Source of the DNA: Brucepastera parasyntrophica
GTDB lineage: Bacteria > Spirochaetota > Spirochaetia > Treponematales > Treponemataceae
Assembly (NCBI RefSeq): GCF_022376835.1
Contig: NZ_CP084606.1
Coordinates: forward strand, 1,234,501 to 1,298,500
Length of the DNA: 64,000 nt
Direction: 5' to 3'
The first letter of the stretch is position 1. Each line of letters begins with the position of its first letter. Shown in pieces: positions 9,420-19,631 of the stretch. The position numbers and the translations under genes are program-made. Below the pieces are notes generated by a model. It searched no databases. It had not been told where the DNA came from and saw only the letters and a list, made by a program, of their open reading frames with translations.

Positions 9420-10004
9420 TTATTTCAATAATCCGGAAAAGAAACTTTCTGTTTCTGTCAAAATACTTTCCAAGTCTTTCTTCCGTGTTTTTTTTGCGGC
9501 GTTCATTTTATTTTCCAATCGTGTTAAAGATCCTTTTTTTCTAAGATCTTTCTCATCAAAAAGAAGATTAAAAGATATGCACTCAGTGAATTGATTTCTT
9601 GAATCCAGAAGTTTCATAAAATCAAATATTATGTCTTCGCTATCCCAGCTGTACTTGGCTGTAAAGTCAATAGCGAAACGTGGATTCTTATACTCATCGA
9701 TGGCAAAGTCAATAAAACCTCCCCGGCCTATTTTTTCCGTTGGGTCAATTATTTCATATACTTTTGTTTCTTTGTTATACCGGTATTTTGCAAACAGGAT
9801 ATCCGTTTCCTTCTTGTATGTGGGCCATTCCGAGTGCAGTTTACTTTCAATAAGATTGGCATAGTTTATCCGGTAAGAGTCCTGTATTTTACGGGAAAAA
9901 TAATGGTGTAAATATCTTTCATTCTGACAATGATCCGGAATAATTTTATCGGAATTATATATTTCAGATAATACCGTATAAACTTTCTTATAATATTCCT
10001 CCAT
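9420..10004 (-). CDS. Hypothetical protein, possibly nuclease-like
   Basis: 194 residues with no family I can name. The composition is Lys/Tyr/Phe/Asn rich and the DNA is more AT-rich than the flanking fab and lacI genes, which suggests a different origin. The middle contains GGFIDFAIDEYKNPRFAIDFTAKYSW, quoted here only as its key parts: an Asp in IDFAI, then IDFTAK. This spacing is loosely like the D...(D/E)xK core of PD-(D/E)XK nucleases; that is a weak inference. A good RBS (AGGAGGG) precedes ATG 10004. It stands alone between the fab operon and the lacI regulator. Confidence 0.55.
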   Translation of the reverse strand: MEEYYKKVYTVLSEIYNSDKIIPDHCQNERYLHHYFSRKIQDSYRINYANLIESKLHSEWPTYKKETDILFAKYRYNKETKVYEIIDPTEKIGRGGFIDFAIDEYKNPRFAIDFTAKYSWDSEDIIFDFMKLLDSRNQFTECISFNLLFDEKDLRKKGSLTRLENKMNAAKKTRKKDLESILTETESFFSGLLK

Positions 10005-10116
10005 AATTTTCCCTCCTGAACTTTTTCAGTAGAATTCTCCACAAAAGGATCTTTCACCGGTGCCGGCTTTGATTTATATATTTTCCATATTTTTTTTAAT
10101 ATAGCGCTGACATTTT

Positions 10117-10200
10117 CTACACATAAGTATGTGTAGAAAAACAGAATCTTACACATACCTATGTGTAGAAAAATAAAAACTTACACATGACAATGTGTAA
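10117..10200. repeat. Palindrome array A, three units at exact 32-bp pitch
   Basis: Units at 10117-10136, 10149-10168 and 10181-10200. Each is a 20-bp near-perfect palindrome of type (C/T)TACACAT-N4-ATGTGTA(G/A), with cores AAGT, ACCT and GACA. The 12-base spacers are A-rich. The array ends 6 bases from the stop codon of the LacI-type regulator. Confidence 0.9.
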
Positions 10201-10206
10201 AATCAT

Positions 10207-11240
10207 TCAGGGGACGGCGACGGCATTCACCGGCGAAGCTGTTGACTCGCGGACAATGAGTTCGGTTTCAAGAAGGATGCTGCGGACGGTCGATTCGGGA
10301 TTCGCAATATGCTGGATAAGGAGTTCACAGCTGGAAAAACCAAGCTGGAATTTCGGCTGCTTGACAGTAGTAATGGTAGGTGAAGTCATAAAGGAAATAT
10401 TGACATTGTCAAAACCGGAAACCATAACATCCCTCGGAACATTCAGGCCCATCCGGGTACAGGCCTTGATTACCGCAGCCGCGTAAACATCGGAAACACA
10501 GAAAAAGGCGTCAGGACGTCTGCCCGCGTTCAGGAGCTGTATGACCGATGAGACAGCCATATCATAATTGATTTCGGGGAGCTGAATAATCAGCCCAGGA
10601 TCCTCCGGGATGCCGGCCTGTTCAAGGGAATCAAGATATCCGCGAAGCCGGTGGCGGGCGTACTTGTACCTCAGGGGACCATTTATAAAAGCAATGTTCC
10701 TGCGGCCCAGGGAAAGAAGATATTCCATGGTGTTTTTTGCGGCGGCAATATCATCTATGGAAACATGGGGAATATCCAGACTGGAATCGAATTCACAGCA
10801 CTGGACAAGAGGGACTTCATTTTTCAGTTTCTGGAGAAGCTGGGTTGATACATGGTTTGTAGTAATAAGACCGGCGGCATTTACCTTCCGGATGAGATCT
10901 GTCAGCCGGGCTATGGTCCCATCATTGATGTGTTCCTCATTAATTACCATCTGGTAGCCGTGGCGGTCCGCGGCGGATTTCGCCCCGCGCACGATCTGGC
11001 TGTAAAAGGGATTTTCCATTGAAGGGATATTGAAAATGATAAGACCGCTGTTTTTCGGTTTTTCCTTTGCCTGAAGGTCCGATACGGTATATCCGTGATC
11101 CTGCATAATTTGGAGTACTTTTTCACGGGTTTCTTTTTTACCTTCGTGGAGCCGGTCAGAATCCGGGAAATAGTCGCGATAGAAACCCCTGACTCTTTTG
11201 CGATCTGCTGATATGTTGCTTTGGTTTTATCGGTACTCAC
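10207..11240 (-). CDS. LacI-family transcriptional regulator (one frame break)
   Basis: The N-terminal helix-turn-helix ATYQQIAKESGVSIATISRIL is classical LacI. After the break the periplasmic-binding-type sensor domain follows (GLIIFNIPSMENPFYSQIV, SIDDIAAAKNTMEYLL, VSGFDNVNISFMTSPTITTV). Repaired length is about 344 residues. The break is in a T6 run at 11134-11139 on the plus strand; one more coding A joins STKVKK to ETREKVLQIM. It is transcribed divergently from the sugar transporter at 11542 and very likely controls it. The terminal palindrome array A lies just beyond its stop. Confidence 0.85.
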
Positions 11241-11436
11241 GTATGTTATTACTCCTGATTAAACACAGTATAAAACAAAAATGAATAATGGTAAAGAGTT
11301 TTACATACTGTCTTTACATTTTTCATGCAAAAATATTTTTTTTCAGAAAAATTTACATATAAACTGAAAAATAAATGGGTTTTTATGTAAAAATAAGAGA
11401 AACCTGTAAATTCCATGCCCTGCCTGTTTTTTTTAA

Positions 11437-11465
11437 TTGACAGCAGCGTAAAACCATAGTATGTT
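11437..11465 (+). promoter_or_regulatory. Likely promoter of the CUT2 sugar transporter operon
   Basis: TTGACA (11437-11442), 17-base spacer, TATGTT (11460-11465). The ATG of the binding-protein gene is 77 bases downstream, with AAGGAGG at 11530-11536. The 11241-11436 region to the left is AT-rich and shared with the divergent lacI gene. It contains several TTTACAT / ATGTAAA half-sites that might serve as operators. Confidence 0.6.
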
Positions 11466-11541
11466 TTTTTCAGAAAAAGCGTTGTATTTTTCATTAACTG
11501 TTGTACCGGAAAGGACACAGCAATTATCCAAGGAGGATCGC

Positions 11542-12534
11542 ATGAAAAAACTAACATTGGTACTTATTGCCCTGATGGTTATCGCAGGGACATCATGTGC
11601 CAAAACCGAGAAAAAACAGCTGATGGGAGTGGTTACGCCAAGCGCTGATCATGGCTTTACGGCAGAATCAATCCGGCACGGCGAAGCAGAGGCCAAGGCC
11701 CTGGCTGCAGAGCATGGTTTTGATTACCGCTATATGACCGCGGCGGAATCTGGCGAACAGAGCAACGCCGTAGAAACCATTCTCGGCATGAAACCATCTG
11801 TTATTGTTTTGTGGCCGGTTACCGGGGATGAACTCAGAAGCGCGGCTCAGTCTGTAATGGATGCCGGCGTTCCCCTTATTGTGTATGACCGCTTTATCGA
11901 TGGGCTTGTTCCGACCGCAGAAATTTCCGGGGATAATGTCGCCATCGGAGAAGGCGCAGGACAGTACTTCAATAATTACTTCAAGAATGAACTTGCCAGG
12001 GGAAAAGTCAATTATCTGGAATTCAAGGGAGACAGCTCAACAGTACCTATGGAGAGGACCAACGGTTTCCTTTCCACTGCAGACAAGAATTTCAATGTTG
12101 TCCAGTCCTTTGTTACCAACTGGAGCCAGCAGACTTCCATGGAACAGATGGAAAATTACCTGAGCACAAAGAGCAGGGCGGAAATTGAATCAATCCAGGC
12201 TATCTTTACCCATGACGATGAAATCGTTTTCGGTATTGTTGAGGCTCTGAAAAACTATCATGGCCCCGCGAAAATCAACATCAAGCTTGTAAGCGGCGTT
12301 TCCGCCGGTGAAGGTTTTATGGACCTGTTTGAACACTCCGGGCTGACCGGCATTGACTTTATGACCTACACCTTCTCACCCTCAATGGTCCGCGACGCTA
12401 TTGATCTCGGCTACAGGGCAATGCAGGGCGAAACACTTGAAAAGAGCTACAAGATTCCCACTGAAATGATCGACAAAACAAATTACAAGGAGTATATGCA
12501 GAGCGATCTGTATAAAATCCGCTACAGCCTCTAA
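11542..12534 (+). CDS. Sugar ABC transporter substrate-binding lipoprotein (CUT2 type)
   Basis: 330-residue RbsB-like protein. The N-terminus MKKLTLVLIALMVIAGTSCAK is a lipoprotein signal with lipobox GTSC. The mature part reads as a two-lobed periplasmic binding protein of the LacI/RbsB fold (QLMGVVTPSADHGF, VIVLWPVTGDELRSAAQ, AIFTHDDEIVFGIVEAL). I use the ATG at 11542, preceded by AAGGAGG, not the longer open frame. It delivers a sugar or polyol to the permease at 14113. A stable hairpin after the stop probably lowers expression of the ATPase relative to this protein. Substrate unknown; the dehydrogenase and isomerase downstream suggest an inositol-like or rare sugar. Confidence 0.85.
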   Translation: MKKLTLVLIALMVIAGTSCAKTEKKQLMGVVTPSADHGFTAESIRHGEAEAKALAAEHGFDYRYMTAAESGEQSNAVETILGMKPSVIVLWPVTGDELRSAAQSVMDAGVPLIVYDRFIDGLVPTAEISGDNVAIGEGAGQYFNNYFKNELARGKVNYLEFKGDSSTVPMERTNGFLSTADKNFNVVQSFVTNWSQQTSMEQMENYLSTKSRAEIESIQAIFTHDDEIVFGIVEALKNYHGPAKINIKLVSGVSAGEGFMDLFEHSGLTGIDFMTYTFSPSMVRDAIDLGYRAMQGETLEKSYKIPTEMIDKTNYKEYMQSDLYKIRYSL

Positions 12535-12556
12535 CACCAGTTCTGCAAAACTACCG

Positions 12557-12584
12557 GCTGTCTGCGGGGAAACCCGCAGACAGC
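12557..12584 (+). terminator. Intra-operon hairpin after the binding-protein gene
   Basis: A 12-bp GC-rich stem (GCTGTCTGCGGG with its complement at 12573-12584) and a GAAA loop, followed by TTCTTC rather than a clean T-run. It fits a partial terminator or mRNA 3' stabiliser between the binding protein and the ATPase genes. Confidence 0.65.
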
Positions 12585-12615
12585 TTCTTCATGGGAAACA
12601 GGAGATTTCAGCAGT

Positions 12616-14132
12616 ATGATTCTGGAAATGAAAAACATATCAAAGTCCTTCGGTCCTGTTGAGGCTTTAAAAAAAGTTTCGTTCAGCGTACAGCCCGGAG
12701 AGATCCATGGACTGCTTGGGGAAAACGGGGCCGGTAAAACTACTCTTATGAATGTTCTTGCCGGGACCTTTCCGCCGGATTCAGGGCAGATAATTATTGA
12801 CGGCAGGGAAATCCGGGAATGACTCCACATAAATCAGCTGAAATGAAAATACGGTTTATCCACCAGGAACTGAATCTGTGCAATGATTTGAAAGTGTACC
12901 AGAATATGTTCCTCGGTGAAGAGTATGCCTTCAAGGCAGGACTCGTAAACAAAAAAGCGGAAATAAAAAGGGCCCAGGAAGTCCTTGATACTATGAATAC
13001 CGGGATACAGGCAACAGCCCTTGTCGCAGACCTTGAAACGGCGCAAAAACAGCTTGTTGAGATTGCCCGGGCGCTTCTCTTTAAATCAGAATTAATCATT
13101 ATGGATGAGCCGACAACGGCGCTGAATAATCAGGAAATTGAAAATCTTTTTTCTATTATGAGTCAGCTGAAAGCCGAGGGAGTCAGCTTCATCTATATTT
13201 CACATAAAATGCCTGAATTATTTACCATCTGTGACCGTTATACTGTCCTGCGGGACGGCGAATTTATCCAATGCGGCTATTTTAAAGATATAACAGAACA
13301 GCAGGCGACCGAGCTGCTCATAGGAAAAAGTTTTGTCGCAACAAATCTGCGTGATGGAATGAAGTGGATGGCCTCCAATGAAATCCTGCTGTCCGTCCAT
13401 AATCTGACCGGCCATACATTCAGGGACATTTCCTTTGATATCCACAAAGGAGAAATCATCGTTATAACAGGACTGCAGGGGTCCGGTATGGACGAACTCG
13501 CGACCGCCCTTTTCGGAGCGAGCCCCATTCAAAGCGGCTATATAGAAACACGCGAAGGCCGCCTCAATATGAAAAGTATAAAAAACATTATGAAGAGCGG
13601 AATCGGAATGATTCCGCGGAACAGAAAGGAACGGGGAATCATTCCCGACCTGAGTATCCGGAACAATAATTCCCTTGCCTATTTTGTAGCAAAACATAAA
13701 AAACCGTTTATTTCAACAAAAGAAGAAACAGAGCGGTTTAACCGGAACCGGGAAAAAATGGATATAAAAGTCAGGAGCGAAAAAGACCCCATTACTTCCC
13801 TGTCCGGCGGAAACCAGCAAAAAGTTATTATAGGAAAATGGCTTGAGATCAAAGCGGATGTCTATATCATGGATAATCCGACCCAGGGTATCGACGTCGG
13901 CTCAAAATACGCGATTTATAAACTGATACATGAACTTGCCGGAGAGGGCAAGGCCATTCTGGTATTCAGCAATGAATATCCCGAAATCCACCAGCTGGCG
14001 GACCGCTGTATTGCTATGTATAAGGGCGCCATAAGCGCGGTGATGACTGACAAGGAAATAACGGAAGTGAAAATAATGGAATATTCTACAGGCGCACATT
14101 TGGAGGGACAGAATGAACATACCAAAAATTAA
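12616..14132 (+). CDS. Sugar ABC transporter ATPase, RbsA/MglA type (one frame break)
   Basis: Two tandem ABC domains as in RbsA. The first has [15 protein letters not shown] (Walker A), FIHQELNL and [11 protein letters not shown]; the second has the degenerate P-loop region [26 protein letters not shown] and [12 protein letters not shown]. Repaired length is about 505 residues, standard for this family. The break is at 12818-12820: ...IDGREIRE ends in TGA that overlaps ATG of the next open frame. Adding one A (GAA ATG) gives continuous family-like sequence [19 protein letters not shown]. The shifted tract is only two A long. The end overlaps the permease start by 20 bases. Confidence 0.85.
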
Positions 14133-15099
14133 CGGAAAGGATATTAAAGGTGCGTGGCACAATATAACATCGAATTACAGCCACTGGCTGAGCTTCATTA
14201 TTCTTGTACTGGTAGCCATTATTGTCAACAGGATATTCCTCGCCCAGTCATTTCTCACCTGGAGCAATATAAGCAATCTTTTTGTGCAGGGCGCGATCGT
14301 AGGCATCTGCGCAATGGGAATGAGTCTGATTATTTCCGCGGGAATGATAGACCTTTCAGTGGGCGCAGTAGTCGCGTTTGTTTCGGGAATGGGGATTACC
14401 GTTCTTAACAGGACTGAAAGTATATTCCTCTGCCTGCTTTTCTGTCTCGGCGCGGGCATGATTGCCGGCCTTATCAATGGACTGCTGGTTACAAAGGGAA
14501 AAATCGCGCCGTTCATTGTTACGCTTGCGTCCATGTCGGCCTGGCGGTCAGTCATTAACCAGCTCGGCCAAGGCGGCCCGTTTACGGTATCAAGAACAAT
14601 GTACGCTTCTTTCAGGCATATCGCGGCCGGCAAGGTCCTCGGCATCCCGAATCTCATGCTGTTTTTTATAGCTATAACCATTATTACCGCGATCCTGATG
14701 TCAAAGACAAAATTCGGGACCTATGTGTATGCGATCGGTTCAAACCAGCAGGCCGCGAGGCTTTCCGGTATCAGTGTGGACCGGGTTAAAACCCTGATCT
14801 TCACCTATGCGGGAACCCTGTACGGTCTCGCGGCCTTTTTGCTCGCCAGCCGGCTCACCTCAATTCAGGCCGCAAGCGCCGGTTCCGGCTATGAGATGGA
14901 CGCGATCGCGGCGGTTGCCATCGGAGGCACCTCCATGGATGGCGGACGCGGCAAAATTATCGGGACCTTCCTCGGGGTACTGATGCTCAGGATTATCAGC
15001 ACGGTTCTGGTAATGGCGAATGTCCCTCCGTTCCTCAATGGCCTGGTGCAGGGTATAATTATCATCATTGCTGTTCTTGCCCAGAACAGAAAAAAATAG
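14113..15099 (+). CDS. Sugar ABC transporter permease, RbsC/MglC type
   Basis: 328 residues with about eight to ten hydrophobic segments and the branched-chain/ribose permease signature GMIDLSVGAVVAF and YAIGSNQQAARLSGI. It forms the membrane channel for the binding protein at 11542 and the ATPase at 12616. It overlaps the ATPase by 20 bases, so the two are translationally coupled. The C-terminus AIGGTSMDGGRGKIIGTFLG is the usual cytoplasmic loop of this family. Confidence 0.9.
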   Translation: MNIPKINGKDIKGAWHNITSNYSHWLSFIILVLVAIIVNRIFLAQSFLTWSNISNLFVQGAIVGICAMGMSLIISAGMIDLSVGAVVAFVSGMGITVLNRTESIFLCLLFCLGAGMIAGLINGLLVTKGKIAPFIVTLASMSAWRSVINQLGQGGPFTVSRTMYASFRHIAAGKVLGIPNLMLFFIAITIITAILMSKTKFGTYVYAIGSNQQAARLSGISVDRVKTLIFTYAGTLYGLAAFLLASRLTSIQAASAGSGYEMDAIAAVAIGGTSMDGGRGKIIGTFLGVLMLRIISTVLVMANVPPFLNGLVQGIIIIIAVLAQNRKK

Positions 15100-15118
15100 G
15101 CAGGAGTGTAGATCAATT

Positions 15119-16207
15119 ATGGAAAATATCAAAATAGGAATTATCGGCGCGGGAGGCATGCTCCCCTACCATTACAAGGGATTCACAAAGGCCGGAGCCC
15201 AGGTTGTCGCGATTGCCGATGCGAATACGGAAAAGGCAAAGACAGCGGCAGCCCCATACGGCATCGAGAAAACCTATGACAGCCTGATCCGCATGATTGA
15301 GGACAATCCCGACATCAACGCAGTCTCGGTTCTGACGCCGAACAAATTTCACATGCCCCTTGCGATAGAAGCGCTTGCAAACGGAAAGCATGTATACTGT
15401 GAAAAACCACCGGCGCTTAACGCTTCAGAAATGAAGGTAATGCTTGATGAAGCAAAAAGATCGGGGAAACGCCTCATGTTTGCCTTTAATAACCGGGCAA
15501 GGCCCGAGTCGCAGGCAATAATGAAATATATCAGAAACGGTCGGGTCGGCGCGATAAATTCCGCCCAGGCCACCTGGATACGGCGGGCAGGCATTCCCGG
15601 CTTCGGCGGCTGGTTTACAACAAAGGAACTTTCGGGAGGCGGACCTGTTATCGATCTTTTGCATATGATTGACCTTGCCCTGTATTTTATGGATTATCCT
15701 GAACCCGACTATGTTCTGGCCCGGACCTTTTATAATTTTATGGATAACAAAAATTTCAAAGGCCCATGGGGCATCCCCGATGCGGCATCCGGCATTACTG
15801 ATGTGGAGTCGTCATGCCATGCGATGCTTACTTTTAAAAGCGGACAAAGCCTGATGATCCGGAATTCCTGGGCTGAAATGAATGAGCGGGAAGTAGTTTC
15901 CGTTGTGTTCCAGGGCAAGAAAGCGGGGGGCAAGGTCGAACGTCTGTTCGGACGGGATGGATTCGATGAAACCAGCATTGATTCCTGCAGACTGTTTACT
16001 GAAGAAAACGGCAATCAGGTTAACCGCGATATTCTTGTTGAAAAAGATGAAACAATGGGAAGGATCGCTTCCGCCGCGAATTTCATTGAAAGCATCCAGG
16101 GTACGTCTGAACCCCTCAGCACACCGGAACAGGCTCTGAGCCTCATGAAAATAACCGACGCCATTTATGAGTCGGCCTCGGCGGGCAAGCCGGTTCAGAT
16201 CAAATAG
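15119..16207 (+). CDS. Gfo/Idh/MocA-family oxidoreductase
   Basis: 362-residue NAD(P)-dependent dehydrogenase. The Rossmann motif GIIGAGGM is at the N-terminus, followed by VLTPNKFHMPLAIEAL and GKHVYCEKPPALN, the EKP motif of the family. The start is ATG 15119 with AGGAG 13 bases upstream; a longer frame that overlaps the permease is unlikely. Its place between a CUT2 transporter and a TIM-barrel isomerase suggests oxidation of an imported sugar or cyclitol, such as an inositol, but the substrate cannot be read from sequence. Confidence 0.85.
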   Translation: MENIKIGIIGAGGMLPYHYKGFTKAGAQVVAIADANTEKAKTAAAPYGIEKTYDSLIRMIEDNPDINAVSVLTPNKFHMPLAIEALANGKHVYCEKPPALNASEMKVMLDEAKRSGKRLMFAFNNRARPESQAIMKYIRNGRVGAINSAQATWIRRAGIPGFGGWFTTKELSGGGPVIDLLHMIDLALYFMDYPEPDYVLARTFYNFMDNKNFKGPWGIPDAASGITDVESSCHAMLTFKSGQSLMIRNSWAEMNEREVVSVVFQGKKAGGKVERLFGRDGFDETSIDSCRLFTEENGNQVNRDILVEKDETMGRIASAANFIESIQGTSEPLSTPEQALSLMKITDAIYESASAGKPVQIK

Positions 16208-16216
16208 GAGAGAATT

Positions 16217-17206
16217 ATGGGAAGGCTTATAACACTTGCCTCCGGGCAATTCGGTGATCTTGGTCTGGAAGACCTGTGCAAACTGGCGGCAAAGATGGGA
16301 TACGACGGACTTGAGCTCGCCACGCACGCGCACTTCAATGTTACAAAAGCCCTTGAGGATGACTCATATATTCCCCAAATCCGCGCCACTCTGGAAAAGT
16401 ATAACCTTGCCTGCGTGGCTATCAGCGCCCATTTAACAGGTCAGTGCGTGGGAGATCTCTGGGATGAGCGTCTCGATAATTTCGCGCCGGCCCGGCTGGC
16501 CGGTAAACCTGACGAAATCCGGGCGTGGGCAATAGAAGAGATGAAAGCGACAGCCCGGGCCGCCCGGAAATTCGGAGTAAAGATAGTGAACGGCTTTACC
16601 GGCTCTCCGATCTGGGCGCGATGGTATTCCTATCCGCAGACTTCGGAAGAAATGATTACAGCGGGCTTTAAACTTATCTATGACCTGTGGACGCCCATAC
16701 TGGATGTCTTCGATGAATGCGGCATACGTTTTGCCCTGGAAATACACCCTTCGGAAATTGCTTTCGATTATTACACAACAGAGCGCCTCCTCAACCTTTT
16801 TGATTACCGCCCGGCGCTCGGGCTCAACTTTGATCCGAGCCATCTGGTATGGCAGGGAGTTGATGAAGTCGGCTTTGTGAGGGATTTCGCGGACAGAATT
16901 TATCATGTCCACATGAAGGACGTAAAACTGTTCAAAAATGACAGGGCTGGCATACTGGGTTCATTTCTTCCTTTCGGGGATACCCGCCGCGCATGGAATT
17001 TTGTTTCCATCGGTCATGGCGATACCGATTTTGACGGCATCATCAGGGAACTCAATCAGGCCGGTTATACTGGCCCCCTCTCGGTTGAATGGGAGGACTC
17101 GGGCATGGACAGGGAATTCGGAGCGACGGAAAGCTGCGAATATGTGAAAAAGATGAACTTTTCTGCCTCCGCCATTGCCTTTGACAGCGCGCTGAAGAAT
17201 AACTGA
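16217..17206 (+). CDS. Sugar phosphate isomerase/epimerase (AP endonuclease 2-like TIM barrel)
   Basis: 329 residues with the xylose-isomerase-like TIM-barrel pattern. Metal-site regions typical of the family are seen in GYDGLELATHAHF, FALEIHPSEIAFD, LGLNFDPSHLVWQG, YHVHMKDVK and LSVEWEDSGM. It begins 9 bases after the dehydrogenase with RBS AGGAGAG. It probably acts on the product of the neighbouring dehydrogenase or directly on the imported sugar. It is the last gene of the operon, before a hairpin terminator. Confidence 0.85.
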   Translation: MGRLITLASGQFGDLGLEDLCKLAAKMGYDGLELATHAHFNVTKALEDDSYIPQIRATLEKYNLACVAISAHLTGQCVGDLWDERLDNFAPARLAGKPDEIRAWAIEEMKATARAARKFGVKIVNGFTGSPIWARWYSYPQTSEEMITAGFKLIYDLWTPILDVFDECGIRFALEIHPSEIAFDYYTTERLLNLFDYRPALGLNFDPSHLVWQGVDEVGFVRDFADRIYHVHMKDVKLFKNDRAGILGSFLPFGDTRRAWNFVSIGHGDTDFDGIIRELNQAGYTGPLSVEWEDSGMDREFGATESCEYVKKMNFSASAIAFDSALKNN

Positions 17207-17232
17207 CCAGAGAAACGCCTGTTCAGGGCTGA

Positions 17233-17274
17233 CTGGTCCGGTTTCCGTAAAGAACAATTCCGAAACCGGACCAG
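17233..17274 (+). terminator. Terminator of the CUT2 sugar operon
   Basis: A perfect 13-bp stem (CTGGTCCGGTTTC, 17233-17245, with 17262-17274) and a 16-base loop. Only a weak AT-rich tail follows. Confidence 0.65.
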
Positions 17275-17451
17275 CGCAATAAAATAAATTCATACGAAAA
17301 GCCGCACTGATTAATCCGGTTCCGGCCTCCGCCGGCTGAAATTACGGAAATAACTCTCCGAATTGCTAAATTTTTTACCACAATTTCCGGGAATACCTAT
17401 ATAATAGAGATATAAACTTTTTTTAGCTATACTATTCTCGGAGGAGCAAAA

Positions 17452-18207
17452 ATGAAAGCTATGCACAAAACAATTGTATGTCTGCTCGTGGCGGGCGTAC
17501 TGGTTTTTTCCGGCTGCGCGGAAAAGAAAAAAACAGAATATCTTATAGCAACGGATACAACCTTTGCGCCGTTTGAATTTGAAGACAGCAAGGGTAATTT
17601 TGTCGGCATAGACATGGACCTTCTTGCGGCCATAGCCGAAGACCAGGGATTTACATATCAGATACAGGTACTTGGGTTCAATGCCGCAGTCCAGTCGCTC
17701 GAATCCCGCCAGTCCGACGGCGTTATCGCGGGAATGAGTATCACAGAGGAACGAAAGAAAAAATTCGATTTTTCAGATCCCTATTTTGATTCCGGTGTTG
17801 TTATGGGAATAGCGGAATCAAACAATGACATAAAAAGCTATTCCGACCTCAGCGGAAAAAAAGTCGCCTTAAAAACAGGCACCGAGGGAGCCATGTTTGC
17901 GGAGTCCATAATGAACACCTATGGTTTCACCGTAATCTACTTTGAGGATTCGGCCAATATGTATGAGGAAGTAAAGCGCGGAAGTTCGGCGGCCTGTTTT
18001 GAAGACTACCCGGTTCTCGGGTACGCGGTATCCCAGGGAATAGGCCTCAAGATTGTGACGGAAAGGGAAAGGGGGTCCTCCTACGGCTTCGCGGTAAACA
18101 AGGGCCTTAACGGGGAATTGCTGAGCAAATTCAACGCGGGGCTGGCCAACCTGAGGGCAAACGGAAAATATCAGGAAATTCTGGATACATACATAAAAAC
18201 GAACTGA
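17452..18207 (+). CDS. Amino-acid ABC transporter substrate-binding lipoprotein
   Basis: 251 residues. Lipoprotein signal ending in VFSGC; mature SBP_bac_3 fold with ATDTTFAPFEFED, GIDMDLLAAIAEDQG, SITEERKKKFDFSDPYF and LKTGTEGAMFAE. This is the pattern of polar amino-acid (glutamine/arginine-type) binding proteins. RBS GGAGGAG lies just upstream, with a TATAAT box at about 17400. The stop overlaps the permease start in TGATG. The exact ligand is not predictable. Confidence 0.9.
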   Translation: MKAMHKTIVCLLVAGVLVFSGCAEKKKTEYLIATDTTFAPFEFEDSKGNFVGIDMDLLAAIAEDQGFTYQIQVLGFNAAVQSLESRQSDGVIAGMSITEERKKKFDFSDPYFDSGVVMGIAESNNDIKSYSDLSGKKVALKTGTEGAMFAESIMNTYGFTVIYFEDSANMYEEVKRGSSAACFEDYPVLGYAVSQGIGLKIVTERERGSSYGFAVNKGLNGELLSKFNAGLANLRANGKYQEILDTYIKTN

Positions 18208-18872
18208 TGGGAACAGTTGATATCCTGCTGAGGCTCGTCCAGAGCCTCGGCGTTACCATCCGCCTGACACTTATATCGCTTTTCTTTGCGACCATACTTG
18301 GATTGATATTCTGTTTCATGAATATTTCAAGAAACAGGGTTCTGAAAATAATTTCAAACGCATATCTTGATATAATCCGCGGAACCCCTCTCCTTGTTCA
18401 GGCCTTCTTTATTTATTTTGGTATTCCCCAGGCTCTGGGCATACGTTTTTCACCTGACATGGCCGGTATTATTACGCTCAGCCTTAACGCCGGCGCGTAC
18501 ATGGCGGAAATTTTCAGGGGAGGTATTAACGCGGTCAGCTCAGGACAAATGGAAGCGGCACGAAGTCTGGGGCTGCCTTACGGCAGGGCAATGATAAAAG
18601 TGGTTTTGCCGCAGGCGGTCCGGATTATTATTCCCTCGCTGGTAAACCAGTTTATTATCACGCTCAAGGATACTTCCATTCTTTCGGTTATCGGAATCAG
18701 GGAACTGACCCAGACAGGCAAGCTGATAATTGCGGTAAATTTCGAATCATTCAAGGTCTGGGCAATGGTCGCCCTCATGTATCTGGTAATTATAAAAATT
18801 CTGTCCGTGCTGTCAAAACGGATCGAGAAAGGACTCACTTATGGCAAAAGTCGAAGTAAGGCAGCTTCGTAA
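18207..18872 (+). CDS. Amino-acid ABC transporter permease
   Basis: 221 residues with five or so membrane segments. The His/Glu/Gln/Arg-family permease signature is in [19 protein letters not shown] and the EAA loop in [22 protein letters not shown]. It starts on the last base of the binding-protein stop and overlaps the ATPase gene by 32 bases, indicating tight coupling. Probably works as a homodimer with the ATPase at 18841. Confidence 0.92.
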   Translation: MGTVDILLRLVQSLGVTIRLTLISLFFATILGLIFCFMNISRNRVLKIISNAYLDIIRGTPLLVQAFFIYFGIPQALGIRFSPDMAGIITLSLNAGAYMAEIFRGGINAVSSGQMEAARSLGLPYGRAMIKVVLPQAVRIIIPSLVNQFIITLKDTSILSVIGIRELTQTGKLIIAVNFESFKVWAMVALMYLVIIKILSVLSKRIEKGLTYGKSRSKAAS

Positions 18873-19569
18873 GGATTTCGGGGCGCTGGAAGTATTGCTC
18901 GGAGTTGATCTTACTGTCGAAACCGGAGAAGTCCTCTGCATTATAGGGCCGTCCGGATCAGGCAAGAGTACCCTTCTCCGCTGCATAAACGCCCTGGAGC
19001 GGGCGAGCGCAGGCTGTATCATTGTTGACGGACATGAAATAACGGCGAGTCATGCCAATATCAATAAGCTGAGGGAAAACATCGGAATGGTTTTTCAGCA
19101 GTTCAATTTGTTTCCCCATTTAACGGTAAAGAAAAATATCATGATGGCCCCTGTCGACAGAAAAAAACTGACAAAGGACCAGGCCGAAAAAAAGGCTATG
19201 GAACTGCTCGACCGGGTCGGACTATCAGACAAGGCAAATGAATATCCCGATAATCTTTCAGGCGGACAGCAGCAGCGTGTCGCCATAGCCCGGGCCCTGG
19301 CAATGGATCCCGACCTCATGCTTTTTGATGAACCGACCAGCGCTCTCGATCCGGAAATGGTCGGAGAGGTTTTGTCGGTTATCCAGCAGCTCGCAGCCGG
19401 AGGGATGACCATGATAATAGTTACCCACGAAATGGGTTTTGCCCGGGAAGTCTCCGACAGGGTCATTTTTATGGATGAGGGAAAAATAATCGAGGAAGGC
19501 CCTCCCGATCAGCTCTTCCAGTCGCCCCAAAACCAGCGAACCATCGACTTTCTGAATAAAATACTGTAA
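18841..19569 (+). CDS. Amino-acid ABC transporter ATPase (GlnQ-like)
   Basis: 242 residues, one complete ABC domain: Walker [16 protein letters not shown]-loop [10 protein letters not shown], signature [16 protein letters not shown], Walker [15 protein letters not shown], switch His in VTHEMGFA. It powers the transporter formed with the two preceding genes. It is the last gene of the operon and is followed by palindrome array B. Confidence 0.95.
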   Translation: MAKVEVRQLRKDFGALEVLLGVDLTVETGEVLCIIGPSGSGKSTLLRCINALERASAGCIIVDGHEITASHANINKLRENIGMVFQQFNLFPHLTVKKNIMMAPVDRKKLTKDQAEKKAMELLDRVGLSDKANEYPDNLSGGQQQRVAIARALAMDPDLMLFDEPTSALDPEMVGEVLSVIQQLAAGGMTMIIVTHEMGFAREVSDRVIFMDEGKIIEEGPPDQLFQSPQNQRTIDFLNKIL

Positions 19570-19631
19570 GGTTTTTTTTGCAATTAATTCAGATACCCCG
19601 CGGCCGGCGGCGGCATATCTTATATAACCGT

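Noticed and set aside
10117..10200. CRISPR array
   Set aside because: Regular 32-bp steps look CRISPR-like, but repeats are short palindromes with variable cores, spacers are only 12 bases, and no cas genes exist here.
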